From an uncultured Veillonella sp. (GTDB lineage Bacteria > Bacillota > Negativicutes > Veillonellales > Veillonellaceae), in NCBI GenBank assembly GCA_934202215.1, contig CAKPXR010000007.1, forward strand, positions 1 through 39,156: a stretch of 39,156 bases of DNA, written 5' to 3'. How positions within the stretch are numbered: the stretch's first letter is position 1; every line of letters begins with the position of its first letter. Made by a program: the position numbers and the translations under genes. Shown here piece by piece: positions 26,265 through 34,347 of this stretch. The notes under the pieces were generated by a model that saw nothing but the letters and a program-made list of their open reading frames with translations, ran no database searches and was not told where the DNA came from.

Positions 26265-26290
26265 AAGAGGGCTATGGCCCTCTTTTATTT
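26265..26290 (+). terminator. Terminator of the ABC importer operon
   Basis: AAGAGGGC (26265-26272) pairs with GCCCTCTT (26277-26284), loop TATG, T-rich tail. Confidence 0.9.
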
Positions 26291-26300
26291 ATGACATATC

Positions 26301-26329
26301 TTTACAAGTTAAGGAACATACTGTATACT
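26301..26329 (+). promoter_or_regulatory. Promoter of rpsO
   Basis: TTTACA (26301-26306) and TATACT (26324-26329) with a 17-base spacer; transcription would start near 26336, leaving a leader of about 90 bases. Confidence 0.8.
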
Positions 26330-26352
26330 AAATAAGGTCGTAAGACATATCG

Positions 26353-26392
26353 TAAGCGAAGTATTCGAATCTCCAACGGTTACTTAAGCTTA
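26353..26392 (+). promoter_or_regulatory. Structured rpsO leader, candidate S15 autoregulatory element
   Basis: TAAGC (26353-26357) pairs with GCTTA (26388-26392), and an inner AAGTA (26359-26363) with TACTT (26381-26385), enclosing a 17-base loop. S15 represses its own mRNA through structured leaders in several phyla; whether this fold is such an element is inference. Confidence 0.4.
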
Positions 26393-26425
26393 TCGGGATT
26401 ATTTATTTTTTAGGAGGTAACATTA

Positions 26426-26692
26426 ATGTTAACTACAGAAGCTAAATTAGCAGTAATTAAAGAATACGCTACTCATGAAGGTGACACTGGTTCTCCAGAA
26501 GTACAAGTTGCGATTTTGACAAGCCGCATCCAATACTTAACAGATCACTTGAAAGAACACAAAAAAGACCATCATTCCCGTCGTGGTTTGTTGAAATTGG
26601 TTGGTCAACGCCGTAACATGCTTGACTACCTTCGTCGTAAAGATATCGAACGTTACCGTTCCCTTATCGAACGTCTTGGTCTTCGTAAATAA
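26426..26692 (+). CDS. rpsO: 30S ribosomal protein S15
   Basis: 88 residues, the normal S15 length, with the rRNA-binding segment [19 protein letters not shown] near residues 44-64 and the helical C-terminus. S15 is a primary binder of the 16S rRNA central domain. AGGAGG stands about eight bases before the ATG. It sits directly in front of pnp, a widely conserved order, but with its own terminator between them. Confidence 0.98.
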   Translation: MLTTEAKLAVIKEYATHEGDTGSPEVQVAILTSRIQYLTDHLKEHKKDHHSRRGLLKLVGQRRNMLDYLRRKDIERYRSLIERLGLRK

Positions 26693-26699
26693 TAAAATT

Positions 26700-26725
26700 A
26701 GCCGTCCCATAGGACGGCTTTTTTT
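26700..26725 (+). terminator. Terminator of rpsO
   Basis: AGCCGTCC (26700-26707) pairs with GGACGGCT (26712-26719), loop CATA, followed by seven T's counted from the stem end. Confidence 0.93.
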
Positions 26726-26735
26726 GTGTGCTATT

Positions 26736-26776
26736 TGCTATAATAATTAGCTTATTTTTTACTGATGATATATAAT
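26736..26776 (+). promoter_or_regulatory. Candidate promoter elements of pnp
   Basis: TGCTATAAT (26736-26744) is an extended -10 element, and a second TATAAT lies at 26771-26776. Neither has a convincing -35. Confidence 0.4.
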
Positions 26777-26817
26777 AAAAAGGTATACATATAAGAAGAT
26801 TTTTAGGAGGAATAGGA

Positions 26818-28887
26818 ATGGAACAATTCCAAATGGACCTAGCTGGTCGTACGCTTACGATCGAGACTGGGGAACTTGCAAAACAAGCTGGCGGTGCCGT
26901 AATGATTGGTTATGGCGATACTCGTGTACTCGTTACCGCTACAGGTTCTAAAGAGGCGAAGGATATCGATTTCTTCCCACTTACAGTAGACTATGAAGAA
27001 AAAATGTATGCTGTTGGTCGTTTACCAGGTGGCTTTATTAAACGTGAAGCACGTCCACCTGAATCTGCGATTTTGAATAGCCGTTTAATTGACCGTCCTA
27101 TTCGTCCATTATTCGATAAAGGTGTACGTAATGAAGTACATGTAGTAGCAACAGTTATGTCTGTTGATCAAGATTGTGATCCTGCAATCTGTGGTATGAT
27201 TGGTGCATCTGCAGCATTGTCTATTTCTGATATTCCTTGGAATGGTCCTATCGCAGGCGTTCGCATGGGCCGTATTAATGGTGAATTTGTTGTTAATCCA
27301 ACAAAAGAACAATTGGAATCAACAGATCTTAATATCGTTGTAGCTGGTACTAAAGATGCTATCCTCATGGTTGAAGGTGGTGCTCAAGAGGTTCCGGAAG
27401 AAACTATTCTTGAAGTTATCATGGCAGCTCATGAAGAAATCAAAAAAATCGTAGCTTTCCAAGAAGATATGAAAGCTAAAGTAGGTAAGGAAAAACGCGT
27501 ATTTGAAAGTAAAGACGTGCCTGCTGAAATCGCTGATGCAGTTCGTGCTTATGGTCATGATAAACTTGATGCAGCAGTACGTTGTGCAGATAAACAACAA
27601 CGTGATGCACAAGAAAACGAAGTACGTGCCGATGTATTAGCTCACTTTGAAGAAATCTACCCAGATAACTTGGCGGATGTAAATAAAGCATTTGACGCAA
27701 TGACAAAGGAAATCGTGCGTCATATGATCACTGTTGAAAAAATTCGTCCAGACGGTCGTAAACTTGATGAAGTTCGCCCAATCTCTTGCCGTACAGGTGT
27801 GTTGCCTCGTACACATGGTTCTGGTCTATTCACACGTGGTCAAACTCAAGTATTGAATGTTGCAACAGTAGCTCCATTGTCTGAAAAACAAACTATCGAT
27901 GGCATTGGTTTAGAAACAGAAAAACGCTATATTCATCATTATAATTTCCCATCCTTCTCCGTAGGCGAAACTCGTTCCTCTCGCGGTCCTGGCCGTCGTG
28001 AAATTGGTCATGGTGCTTTGGCTGAACGCGCATTGGTACCTGTAATTCCTAGCGAAGAAGAATTCCCATATGCATTGCGCTTAGTATCTGAAGTATTGGA
28101 ATCTAATGGTTCTAGCTCTATGGCGTCCGTATGTGGTTCCACATTATCTTTGATGGATGCTGGTGTGCCTATTAAAGCTCCTGTAGCTGGTATTGCAATG
28201 GGGCTTGTAACACAAGGTGAACACTACACAATCTTAACAGATATCCAAGGTATGGAAGATGCTCTTGGCGATATGGACTTTAAAGTAGCTGGTACAGCTA
28301 AGGGTGTAACTGCCATTCAAATGGATATCAAGATTTCCGGCTTGTCCCGTGAAATTCTTCATGAAGCATTAGAACAAGCTCATAAAGGCCGTATGCATAT
28401 TATGGGTATCATGCTTGATACAATTGCTGAACCACGTCAACAAATGTCTCAATACGCTCCACGTATTATTACAATGAAAATTGATCCGGATAAAATCCGT
28501 GATGTAATCGGTTCTGGCGGTAAAGTAATTCGTGGTATCATCGATGAAACAGGCGCTAAAATTGACATCGAAGATGATGGTACAGTATTCATTGCTTCTG
28601 TAGATCAAGACGGTGCTGCTAAAGCTCAACAAATCATCGAAAACCTTACTAAAGAAGTTGAAGTAGGTGAAGTATACTTAGGTAAAGTTACTCGTTTGAT
28701 GGCATTTGGTGCTTTCGTAGAGGTATTACCAGGTAAAGAAGGTCTTGTACATATTTCCAAGCTTGCAAAAGAACGCGTTGAAAATGTAGAAGATGTAGTA
28801 AATGTAGGCGATGAGATTATGGTAAAAGTTATCGAAATTGATAAACAAGGCCGTATTAACTTGTCCCGTAAGGATTGTTTAAAATAA
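26818..28887 (+). CDS. pnp: Polyribonucleotide nucleotidyltransferase (PNPase)
   Basis: 689 residues, a phosphorolytic 3'-5' exoribonuclease in mRNA decay. Two RNase PH domains (about 1-220 and 310-540, the second with FTRGQTQ and the [23 protein letters not shown] active-site stretch near 375-395) flank an all-helical linker. A KH domain ([16 protein letters not shown], about 561-576) and an S1 domain ([20 protein letters not shown], about 620-639) follow. The protein ends shortly after S1, lacking the acidic tail seen in some homologues. AGGAGG is seven bases from the ATG. dut follows after ten bases. Confidence 0.98.
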   Translation: MEQFQMDLAGRTLTIETGELAKQAGGAVMIGYGDTRVLVTATGSKEAKDIDFFPLTVDYEEKMYAVGRLPGGFIKREARPPESAILNSRLIDRPIRPLFDKGVRNEVHVVATVMSVDQDCDPAICGMIGASAALSISDIPWNGPIAGVRMGRINGEFVVNPTKEQLESTDLNIVVAGTKDAILMVEGGAQEVPEETILEVIMAAHEEIKKIVAFQEDMKAKVGKEKRVFESKDVPAEIADAVRAYGHDKLDAAVRCADKQQRDAQENEVRADVLAHFEEIYPDNLADVNKAFDAMTKEIVRHMITVEKIRPDGRKLDEVRPISCRTGVLPRTHGSGLFTRGQTQVLNVATVAPLSEKQTIDGIGLETEKRYIHHYNFPSFSVGETRSSRGPGRREIGHGALAERALVPVIPSEEEFPYALRLVSEVLESNGSSSMASVCGSTLSLMDAGVPIKAPVAGIAMGLVTQGEHYTILTDIQGMEDALGDMDFKVAGTAKGVTAIQMDIKISGLSREILHEALEQAHKGRMHIMGIMLDTIAEPRQQMSQYAPRIITMKIDPDKIRDVIGSGGKVIRGIIDETGAKIDIEDDGTVFIASVDQDGAAKAQQIIENLTKEVEVGEVYLGKVTRLMAFGAFVEVLPGKEGLVHISKLAKERVENVEDVVNVGDEIMVKVIEIDKQGRINLSRKDCLK

Positions 28888-28897
28888 GAGGTGTTAC

Positions 28898-29347
28898 ATG
28901 GATATTCGTGGCTTTGAAGTAGTTTCTGCTTTTGAAGAACAAGATATCAATTTACCAACACGTAAAACAACAGAAAGTGCAGGCTATGATATTGAATGTG
29001 CTGAAGCTGTTACATTAGAACCAGGTCAAGTAGTACTCGTGCCAACAGGTCTTAAAGCTTTCATGGCATACGACGAATACCTTGCTATCCATATCCGTTC
29101 TAGCATGGCTATTAAACGTCATCTTGCACTTGTGAATAGTACAGGTATCATCGATAGCGATTACTACAATAACGAGGACAACGAAGGTCATATCATGATT
29201 GCCCTCTTAAACTTTGGTAATGAAACAGTTACCCTTGAAAAAGGCGAACGCGTTGCGCAAGGTATTTTCTCTAAATACCTAATCACTAATGATGATGATG
29301 CAACTGGTGTACGTACAGGTGGTATTGGTAGTACTGGGACAATGTAA
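28898..29347 (+). CDS. dut: dUTP pyrophosphatase
   Basis: 149 residues of trimeric dUTPase, which hydrolyses dUTP to dUMP and keeps uracil out of DNA. Motif 1 AGYDIE at about 28-33, motif 2 IRSSMA at about 67-72, motif 3 around GIIDSDYYNNEDNEGHI at about 83-99 (with the insertion seen in Firmicute and phage enzymes), and the P-loop-like motif 5 RTGGIGSTG at 139-147 are all present. It lies ten bases after pnp in the same operon. A terminator follows. Confidence 0.95.
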   Translation: MDIRGFEVVSAFEEQDINLPTRKTTESAGYDIECAEAVTLEPGQVVLVPTGLKAFMAYDEYLAIHIRSSMAIKRHLALVNSTGIIDSDYYNNEDNEGHIMIALLNFGNETVTLEKGERVAQGIFSKYLITNDDDATGVRTGGIGSTGTM

Positions 29348-29375
29348 AATACATACAATTCTGAATAGAATGATG

Positions 29376-29406
29376 AAAGCCGCTCAACTTATGTTGGGCG
29401 GTTTTT
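29376..29406 (+). terminator. Terminator of the pnp-dut operon
   Basis: GCCGCTCAAC (29379-29388) pairs with GTTGGGCGGT (29393-29402), loop TTAT, followed by five T's. Confidence 0.92.
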
Positions 29407-29496
29407 GATTTTAAATAATAAATTTCTAATTGTTGAATGATACATATTTAAGGCTCCTGTGGTATTATAATATGTATAAATAATAAGGAGGCTATT

Positions 29497-30030
29497 ATGG
29501 CAATTAGCAAAGAAATACAAAAATCTAGCGAAATGAAATTTGATGGTAAACTAATTAAAGTTACTTATGATATAGCCGATGTAAATGGTAATGAAGCGTG
29601 GCGTGAAGTAGTTCATCATCCTGGTGCAACAGCTATTGTAGTTGTTACGGAAGATAATAAAATTGTTATGGAACGTCAATTCCGTTATGCTTTGCAACAG
29701 CCTTTACTTGAAATTCCTGCAGGAAAACTTGATCCTAATGAAGAGCCTCTAAACTGTGCTAAACGTGAGTTAGCAGAGGAAACAGGGTATCGTGCCAACC
29801 AATGGATTCCATTGGGCACTATTGCAACAAGCCCAGGTTTCTGTAATGAAGTACTACACTTATATTTAGCAAAAGATCTTACTATGGGCGAAACTAATTG
29901 GGATCCAGATGAATATGTAGAACTTGAGTATTTTACTTTACCTGAATTATTAGAGGCTATTAAGGCTGAGCAAATTAAGGATAGCAAATCTTTGGCAGCG
30001 ATTATGCTTGCAATGCCGTACCTCAAATAA
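29497..30030 (+). CDS. NUDIX hydrolase, ADP-ribose pyrophosphatase type
   Basis: 177 residues with a complete Nudix box, GKLDPNEEPLNCAKRELAEETGY near residues 74-96, preceded by the ERQFRYALQQPLLEIPAG segment typical of ADP-ribose pyrophosphatases (NudF-like). It would cleave ADP-ribose or related nucleoside diphosphate sugars to AMP and a sugar phosphate. AAGGAGG lies seven bases upstream of the ATG; a TATAAT at 29466-29471 may be its -10. It is 21 bases upstream of deoB, so nucleoside/ribose-phosphate salvage is a plausible shared theme. Confidence 0.9.
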   Translation: MAISKEIQKSSEMKFDGKLIKVTYDIADVNGNEAWREVVHHPGATAIVVVTEDNKIVMERQFRYALQQPLLEIPAGKLDPNEEPLNCAKRELAEETGYRANQWIPLGTIATSPGFCNEVLHLYLAKDLTMGETNWDPDEYVELEYFTLPELLEAIKAEQIKDSKSLAAIMLAMPYLK

Positions 30031-30051
30031 TATTACGTAATAGGAGGATAT

Positions 30052-31224
30052 ATGTTTAAACGAATTATCCTATTAGTTATGGACTCTGTTGGTATTGGTC
30101 ATGCTGCAGATGCTGTGAAATTTGGTGATGAAGGCTCTAATACATTAGGTCATATTGAATCAACAGCAGGTAAAATTCATTGCCCAAATTTGAAATCGTT
30201 AGGACTAGGACATATTGCCGATATTGCAGACACCGGTGAAAGCATTAACGGTGCTTTTGGGCGTATGGCTGAGCTTAGTACTGGTAAAGATACGACTAGT
30301 GGTCATTGGGAGATGATGTGTCATCCTGTTACCGTTCCATTCCCAACCTTTTACGAAGGTTTTCCAAAAGAATTAATGGATACTTTCACAAAGGAAACTG
30401 GATATGGATATTTAGGTAATGAAGTTGCATCTGGTACAGAAATTATTGAACGCCTAGGTGCCGAACATATTAAAACAGGAAAACCTATTGTATATACATC
30501 AGCCGATTCAGTATTTCAAATTGCGGCCCATGAGGATGTGATTCCTTTAGATGAGTTATATCGTATATGCCAAATTACCCGTGATAAGGTATGTATTGGT
30601 GACTATTATGTGGGCCGTATCATAGCACGTCCATTTGTAGGTGAACTTGGTAGTTTTGTACGCACATCTAACCGTCATGACTATAGTCGCATGCCAGAGA
30701 AAAAAATGGTACAACAAGAGTTGCAAGATGCAGGTGTGCCAACGGTAGCAGTCGGTAAAATAGGTGATATTTACGCTCATGTTGGTTGGGATGAAAGTTA
30801 TCCTACCAAATCTAATGCTCATGGGATGAATATGGTTCCATACTTACTAGGCTCCACTTTTGAGCGAGGATTAATGATGGTTAATCTTGTTGAATTTGAT
30901 AGCCTTTATGGTCATCGTAGGAATGTGGAGGGCTATAAACGAGCTATTGAAGACTTTGATTACCAACTTGGTGGGCTAATACCAATGCTCAATGATGACG
31001 ATTTATTGCTTATTACTGCGGACCATGGTAATGATCCAACCTGGAAGGGAACAGATCATACCCGTGAATTAGTACCTATTCTTGGTTATAGTCCGCGAAT
31101 GAATGGGCCTGTAAATCTTGGGGATAGAAAAAGCTTTGCCGACATTGGTGAAACCATATTGGAAAACTTTGAACTAAAACAATGGGGTATTGGCACATCG
31201 TTTTTAGAGAAACTTAGTAAATAA
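30052..31224 (+). CDS. deoB: Phosphopentomutase
   Basis: 390 residues of the alkaline-phosphatase superfamily, interconverting ribose 1-phosphate and ribose 5-phosphate (and the deoxy forms) in nucleoside salvage. Metal ligand D11 lies in VMDSVGIGHA, the phosphorylated threonine in TGKDTTSGHWEMM near 81-93, and the C-terminal metal site in ITADHGNDPTWKGTDHTRE near 322-340. AGGAGG is placed six bases before the ATG. It probably shares a transcript with the NUDIX gene, as no terminator lies between. Confidence 0.96.
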   Translation: MFKRIILLVMDSVGIGHAADAVKFGDEGSNTLGHIESTAGKIHCPNLKSLGLGHIADIADTGESINGAFGRMAELSTGKDTTSGHWEMMCHPVTVPFPTFYEGFPKELMDTFTKETGYGYLGNEVASGTEIIERLGAEHIKTGKPIVYTSADSVFQIAAHEDVIPLDELYRICQITRDKVCIGDYYVGRIIARPFVGELGSFVRTSNRHDYSRMPEKKMVQQELQDAGVPTVAVGKIGDIYAHVGWDESYPTKSNAHGMNMVPYLLGSTFERGLMMVNLVEFDSLYGHRRNVEGYKRAIEDFDYQLGGLIPMLNDDDLLLITADHGNDPTWKGTDHTRELVPILGYSPRMNGPVNLGDRKSFADIGETILENFELKQWGIGTSFLEKLSK

Positions 31225-31327
31225 CTTTCTCATATATTTTTGTATATTGAGGTTTAGAATACTAGATTACTATTTATATACGACGATAACATAATTTCAA
31301 AATAACATAGATAATATGTTATATATG

Positions 31328-31373
31328 AAGATACTACCAGTTAAAAATATTTATTTTTAACTGGTAGTATCTT
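31328..31373. terminator. Bidirectional terminator hairpin between deoB and the RNA-repair gene
   Basis: A perfect inverted repeat of 22 bp per arm: 31328-31349 and 31352-31373, including ACTACCAGTTAAAAATA. It is A/T-flanked on both sides and lies between convergent genes. Confidence 0.8.
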
Positions 31374-31393
31374 TAAAATAGTTAGTTACATCA

Positions 31394-31438
31394 TAAAAAA
31401 CGACCAACTTATGTACATCATAAGTTGGTCGTTTTTTA
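31394..31438. terminator. Second bidirectional terminator hairpin
   Basis: AAAAAACGACCAACTTATG (31395-31413) pairs perfectly with CATAAGTTGGTCGTTTTTT (31419-31437), loop TACAT. The A-run before and T-run after make it an intrinsic terminator on both strands. Confidence 0.93.
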
Positions 31439-31465
31439 CTTTATAGAAGTATATTTCTTATTTAA

Positions 31466-33670
31466 TTATAGTAAGCCTTTACGCTCCATTATTTCTTTAA
31501 TATGAAGTAAGGTGGAGTGACAAACTGTATTATATTCTAGGGTACTTAAGAAATCTGCAAATTTTTTATCATCTTTGTTTTTACATTTTTCATAAGGAAT
31601 CTTGCCGTTTTGTTGATATGGTTCTAGAATTTGATTTCGTCTGTACTTCCAAGTATTGTAATAAGGACCCTTAAATTTTGTCATAAAGCCATTGCTATCG
31701 ACTAGTACAAAGCCTTCAGATTCATGGTATGATTTAAGTTCTTCGTTAATGATATTCTCTAGTTCATCCATAGTATTAACTTGTTTAATTGTTTTTACGA
31801 TAGATATTAATTGAGTGTCATACTTTTTAAGGATGGAATCTAGTTCTGCTAACCTTTCTCTAGAGAAAGATACATCAATATGCTTGCCATTTACATCTAA
31901 GGTATTTTGAATCATATCAAGCACATACAGATGATCTTGGTCATACTTAATTATATGAGTATCCTCTTGGCTGATAACTTCAAACATCATAGAGCAGTTA
32001 TTACGCTGTAATAGTTCTTTAATTTCTTCTTGTAAGGCTTCAGGTAATTTTTGGAATAAATCTTTAAACAAATCTACATGCATACCTTCTGTAGTAGATT
32101 TAGATGCAAAAACTAGTTCATCTTTGATAACACCAAGGATAGCAAGGTATCCATTTTCTTTAGTTCGAATTTCAATGGGGAAGGAGAGTGTGTTCGCCAA
32201 ATTATTTAACTCTGTTTCTGGCCGCTCATTGAGATTAAAGAATTTATTATAACTACGTAGTTTCACATCTCCTGTTAATCGATCTACAAATAATCCTCGA
32301 GCTTGTACTGTGCTTTCATTCCATAATCGTTTGTGGAATGCACGTGAGGTAAAGTTCAACGAATATAGGTTAGGGGAGCATTTTTTTACTTTTACTAATT
32401 TAGAATTACCTATGATATTTATATCTTCATTTTGTGTGAATATGACATGCTGTGTCATATTTAGATATTCATGACGCATATAATCTTTATTGTAGATATC
32501 ATTTTTTATACCATTTTTAGTAAAAGTATCTGCAGTAATATCAATGTATTTAAGTTCTCCACCAAATTCTACTTCTCCTTCTAAACAGAAGGAATATGTA
32601 CCATCTGGAACGCCACGATGACCATGAATCTGAATTAAGTCCTGACACAATCCTTTTTCGTAATTAGTATCATATATTTTAGCAATATCTGTTTCGTAAG
32701 CTCCAAACCCATTAATAAAGGTAGAGGTAGATATAAAGGTCATGTTAGGTACATAGGAGAGACCACCATGGGAAACTAAATATTTTTTGCCATGAAAAAT
32801 GAAAGGGTAGCATTGACGAAGTGATTTATAAAAGAGGCGTAATTCTCGTTGAAGAGATTCCACTTCTTTTTTAGTCATATCTTTTACAATAGGTACTACA
32901 ACTTCTTTTATAAATCGTTTTGAACGATCTAAATTTGTATTGAAAGCAAAGTTTGCGATATGTTGTTCATGATTACCTTCTAACATAATCGTATTAGGCA
33001 ATGTACTAAGACGCATCATTTCGTACATCATTTCTTTATTTTCAATACCGCGCTCCAAATAGTCACCACAAAAGATGTAAAGTGTTTTTTCATCCCAAGG
33101 TGTGATAGCTTGTTGTAATGCCGTGTAGCACCCGTGAATATCACCAATAATACGAACTCGTTCATATCGATTCGTCAAATCTACGGTAAAGTAATTGTTG
33201 ATTTCATCGATAGAATTGATTTTTCTACAAAACTTTGGTAATGGTGTTGTTTTAATTATCTTGTGCATACGGTGAATGACTTGCTCTGGTACTCGTTTGT
33301 AATCTGTACGTTCTGCATTACGAGCCAAGCATTCCTCTAAAGATGTATCTGGTTCGTAGTAATATACAGTATATTTATATTTGTTAAGCAGATCTTTATA
33401 TGCATTAACAGCTTTAGATGTAGTGTGGGTAGCATCTAAAACGACAAAGTCGCCATTGCTCATTCGTTTTTCTAAGCAATCTAGGAGGAGCTCCCAAGCC
33501 GGACCATTATCCTCTTGTGAAATATACCAGCCGTCTTCACCAAGAGAAGGGCTGCGTAATAGCATACGGAAATGATCGGCTTCTAAGGTGTAAGCCTCAA
33601 GATTGTTGTCACGAATCCACTGAGACTTACCACTAGCAGGAGCACCACGCATTAATAATAGTGTTCTCAT
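31466..33670 (-). CDS. Trifunctional RNA end-healing and sealing enzyme: polynucleotide kinase, phosphatase and T4 Rnl1-like RNA ligase
   Basis: 734 residues in three parts. Residues 1-165 are a P-loop kinase (GAPASGKS 9-16, VVLDATHTT 77-84, basic lid ARNAERTDYKR 116-126), expected to phosphorylate 5'-OH RNA ends. Residues 171 to about 390 are a calcineurin-like phosphatase (GDIHG 176-180, GDYLERG 202-208, GNHE 232-235, H301, GHR 350-352), expected to clear 2',3'-cyclic or 3' phosphates. Residues about 440-734 look like a nucleotidyltransferase RNA ligase: KFFNLNE 476-482 upstream of the active site, KENG with K504 as AMP acceptor, MFEVI 562-566, EGFVL 652-656 and KFKGPYY 665-671. These match T4 RNA ligase 1 motifs I, IIIa, IV and V. 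The order equals bacterial Pnkp, but no hen1 methyltransferase gene is adjacent. AGAGGA precedes the ATG. In GDYLERG a Glu replaces the usual Asp before RG. Substrate, probably nicked tRNA, is inference. Confidence 0.88.
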   Translation of the reverse strand: MRTLLLMRGAPASGKSQWIRDNNLEAYTLEADHFRMLLRSPSLGEDGWYISQEDNGPAWELLLDCLEKRMSNGDFVVLDATHTTSKAVNAYKDLLNKYKYTVYYYEPDTSLEECLARNAERTDYKRVPEQVIHRMHKIIKTTPLPKFCRKINSIDEINNYFTVDLTNRYERVRIIGDIHGCYTALQQAITPWDEKTLYIFCGDYLERGIENKEMMYEMMRLSTLPNTIMLEGNHEQHIANFAFNTNLDRSKRFIKEVVVPIVKDMTKKEVESLQRELRLFYKSLRQCYPFIFHGKKYLVSHGGLSYVPNMTFISTSTFINGFGAYETDIAKIYDTNYEKGLCQDLIQIHGHRGVPDGTYSFCLEGEVEFGGELKYIDITADTFTKNGIKNDIYNKDYMRHEYLNMTQHVIFTQNEDINIIGNSKLVKVKKCSPNLYSLNFTSRAFHKRLWNESTVQARGLFVDRLTGDVKLRSYNKFFNLNERPETELNNLANTLSFPIEIRTKENGYLAILGVIKDELVFASKSTTEGMHVDLFKDLFQKLPEALQEEIKELLQRNNCSMMFEVISQEDTHIIKYDQDHLYVLDMIQNTLDVNGKHIDVSFSRERLAELDSILKKYDTQLISIVKTIKQVNTMDELENIINEELKSYHESEGFVLVDSNGFMTKFKGPYYNTWKYRRNQILEPYQQNGKIPYEKCKNKDDKKFADFLSTLEYNTVCHSTLLHIKEIMERKGLL

Positions 33671-33763
33671 AGTAATAGTCCTCTAATCTGCCCATAGGGC
33701 ATAATAAAATATAACTGTATAAAAAACGAAAAGATTATTATTGAAAAATAGGAAAAAGGGCAT

Positions 33764-33797
33764 AAAAAAACAGTCTCAACGGATATCCGAGAGACTG
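33764..33797 (-). terminator. Terminator of rpsT
   Basis: On the minus strand CAGTCTC (33797-33791) pairs with GAGACTG (33777-33771), with an inner CGGATATCCG palindrome, followed by seven T's (33770-33764). It separates rpsT from the RNA-repair gene on the same strand. Confidence 0.9.
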
Positions 33798-33815
33798 TCT
33801 TACTTGCTTTTAAAA

Positions 33816-34076
33816 TTATAAAGCGTTTACTTTAGCTGCAAGGTTGGATTTTTTGCGAGCTGCAGTGTTTTTATGAAGTACACCTTTGGAGGCTGCTTTA
33901 TCAATTACGCTAGTAGCATGAACAAGTGCTTGTTTTGCTTCTTCTACTGCGCCTGCTTGAACAGCTTCAACGGTTTTACGAGCTGCTGTACGGATTTGAG
34001 ATTTTACAGCGGCGTTTTTCGCACGACGTTCAGCATCCGTTTTTACGCTTCTAATACTGGATTTAATGTTTGGCAA
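33816..34076 (-). CDS. rpsT: 30S ribosomal protein S20
   Basis: 86 residues beginning PNIKSS after the initiator, the classic S20 N-terminus, followed by a Lys/Arg/Ala-rich helical bundle that binds the 5' domain of 16S rRNA. The start codon is TTG at 34076-34074: AGGAGG at 34090-34085 is eight bases upstream. The in-frame GTG at 34085-34083 overlaps the Shine-Dalgarno and would add three atypical residues. Ribosomal protein S20 of E. coli also starts with UUG. It is monocistronic, with a strong promoter and terminator, and divergent from polA. Confidence 0.96.
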   Translation of the reverse strand: MPNIKSSIRSVKTDAERRAKNAAVKSQIRTAARKTVEAVQAGAVEEAKQALVHATSVIDKAASKGVLHKNTAARKKSNLAAKVNAL

Positions 34077-34116
34077 TTGAGTCACCTCCTTAAAAATCGT
34101 TTCTTATACCTGAATG

Positions 34117-34145
34117 ATTATATCATACCACATATTGATACGCAA
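34117..34145 (-). promoter_or_regulatory. Promoter of rpsT
   Basis: On the minus strand TTGCGT (34145-34140) and TATAAT (34122-34117) are 17 bases apart, and the -10 is extended (TGATATAAT). Confidence 0.85.
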
Positions 34146-34311
34146 GGACTTTTCAGCCCAATATTTTCCCTATTGGTATAAAGAATAAAACATCTTCTAC
34201 TATTATTAACTATATCACAGAAACTGATTTTATCAAATAAAGATTATTAATATATCTGCTAGTGACGTAATTAGATTATTCTATTAATTTTATAAGTTAG
34301 TTAGTCCCTTA

Positions 34312-34320
34312 TGTTATAAT
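34312..34320 (+). promoter_or_regulatory. Extended -10 promoter of polA
   Basis: TGTTATAAT at 34312-34320 is an extended -10 element about 28 bases before the polA start. No clear -35 is seen. The rest of the 271-base divergent region between rpsT and polA shows no coding sequence. Confidence 0.5.
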
Positions 34321-34347
34321 AAAGAATAGAATTATGCGAGGTGTATT

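Noticed and set aside
34083..34085. GTG as start of rpsT
   Set aside because: It overlaps the Shine-Dalgarno AGGAGG; TTG nine bases later gives correct spacing and the canonical S20 N-terminus.
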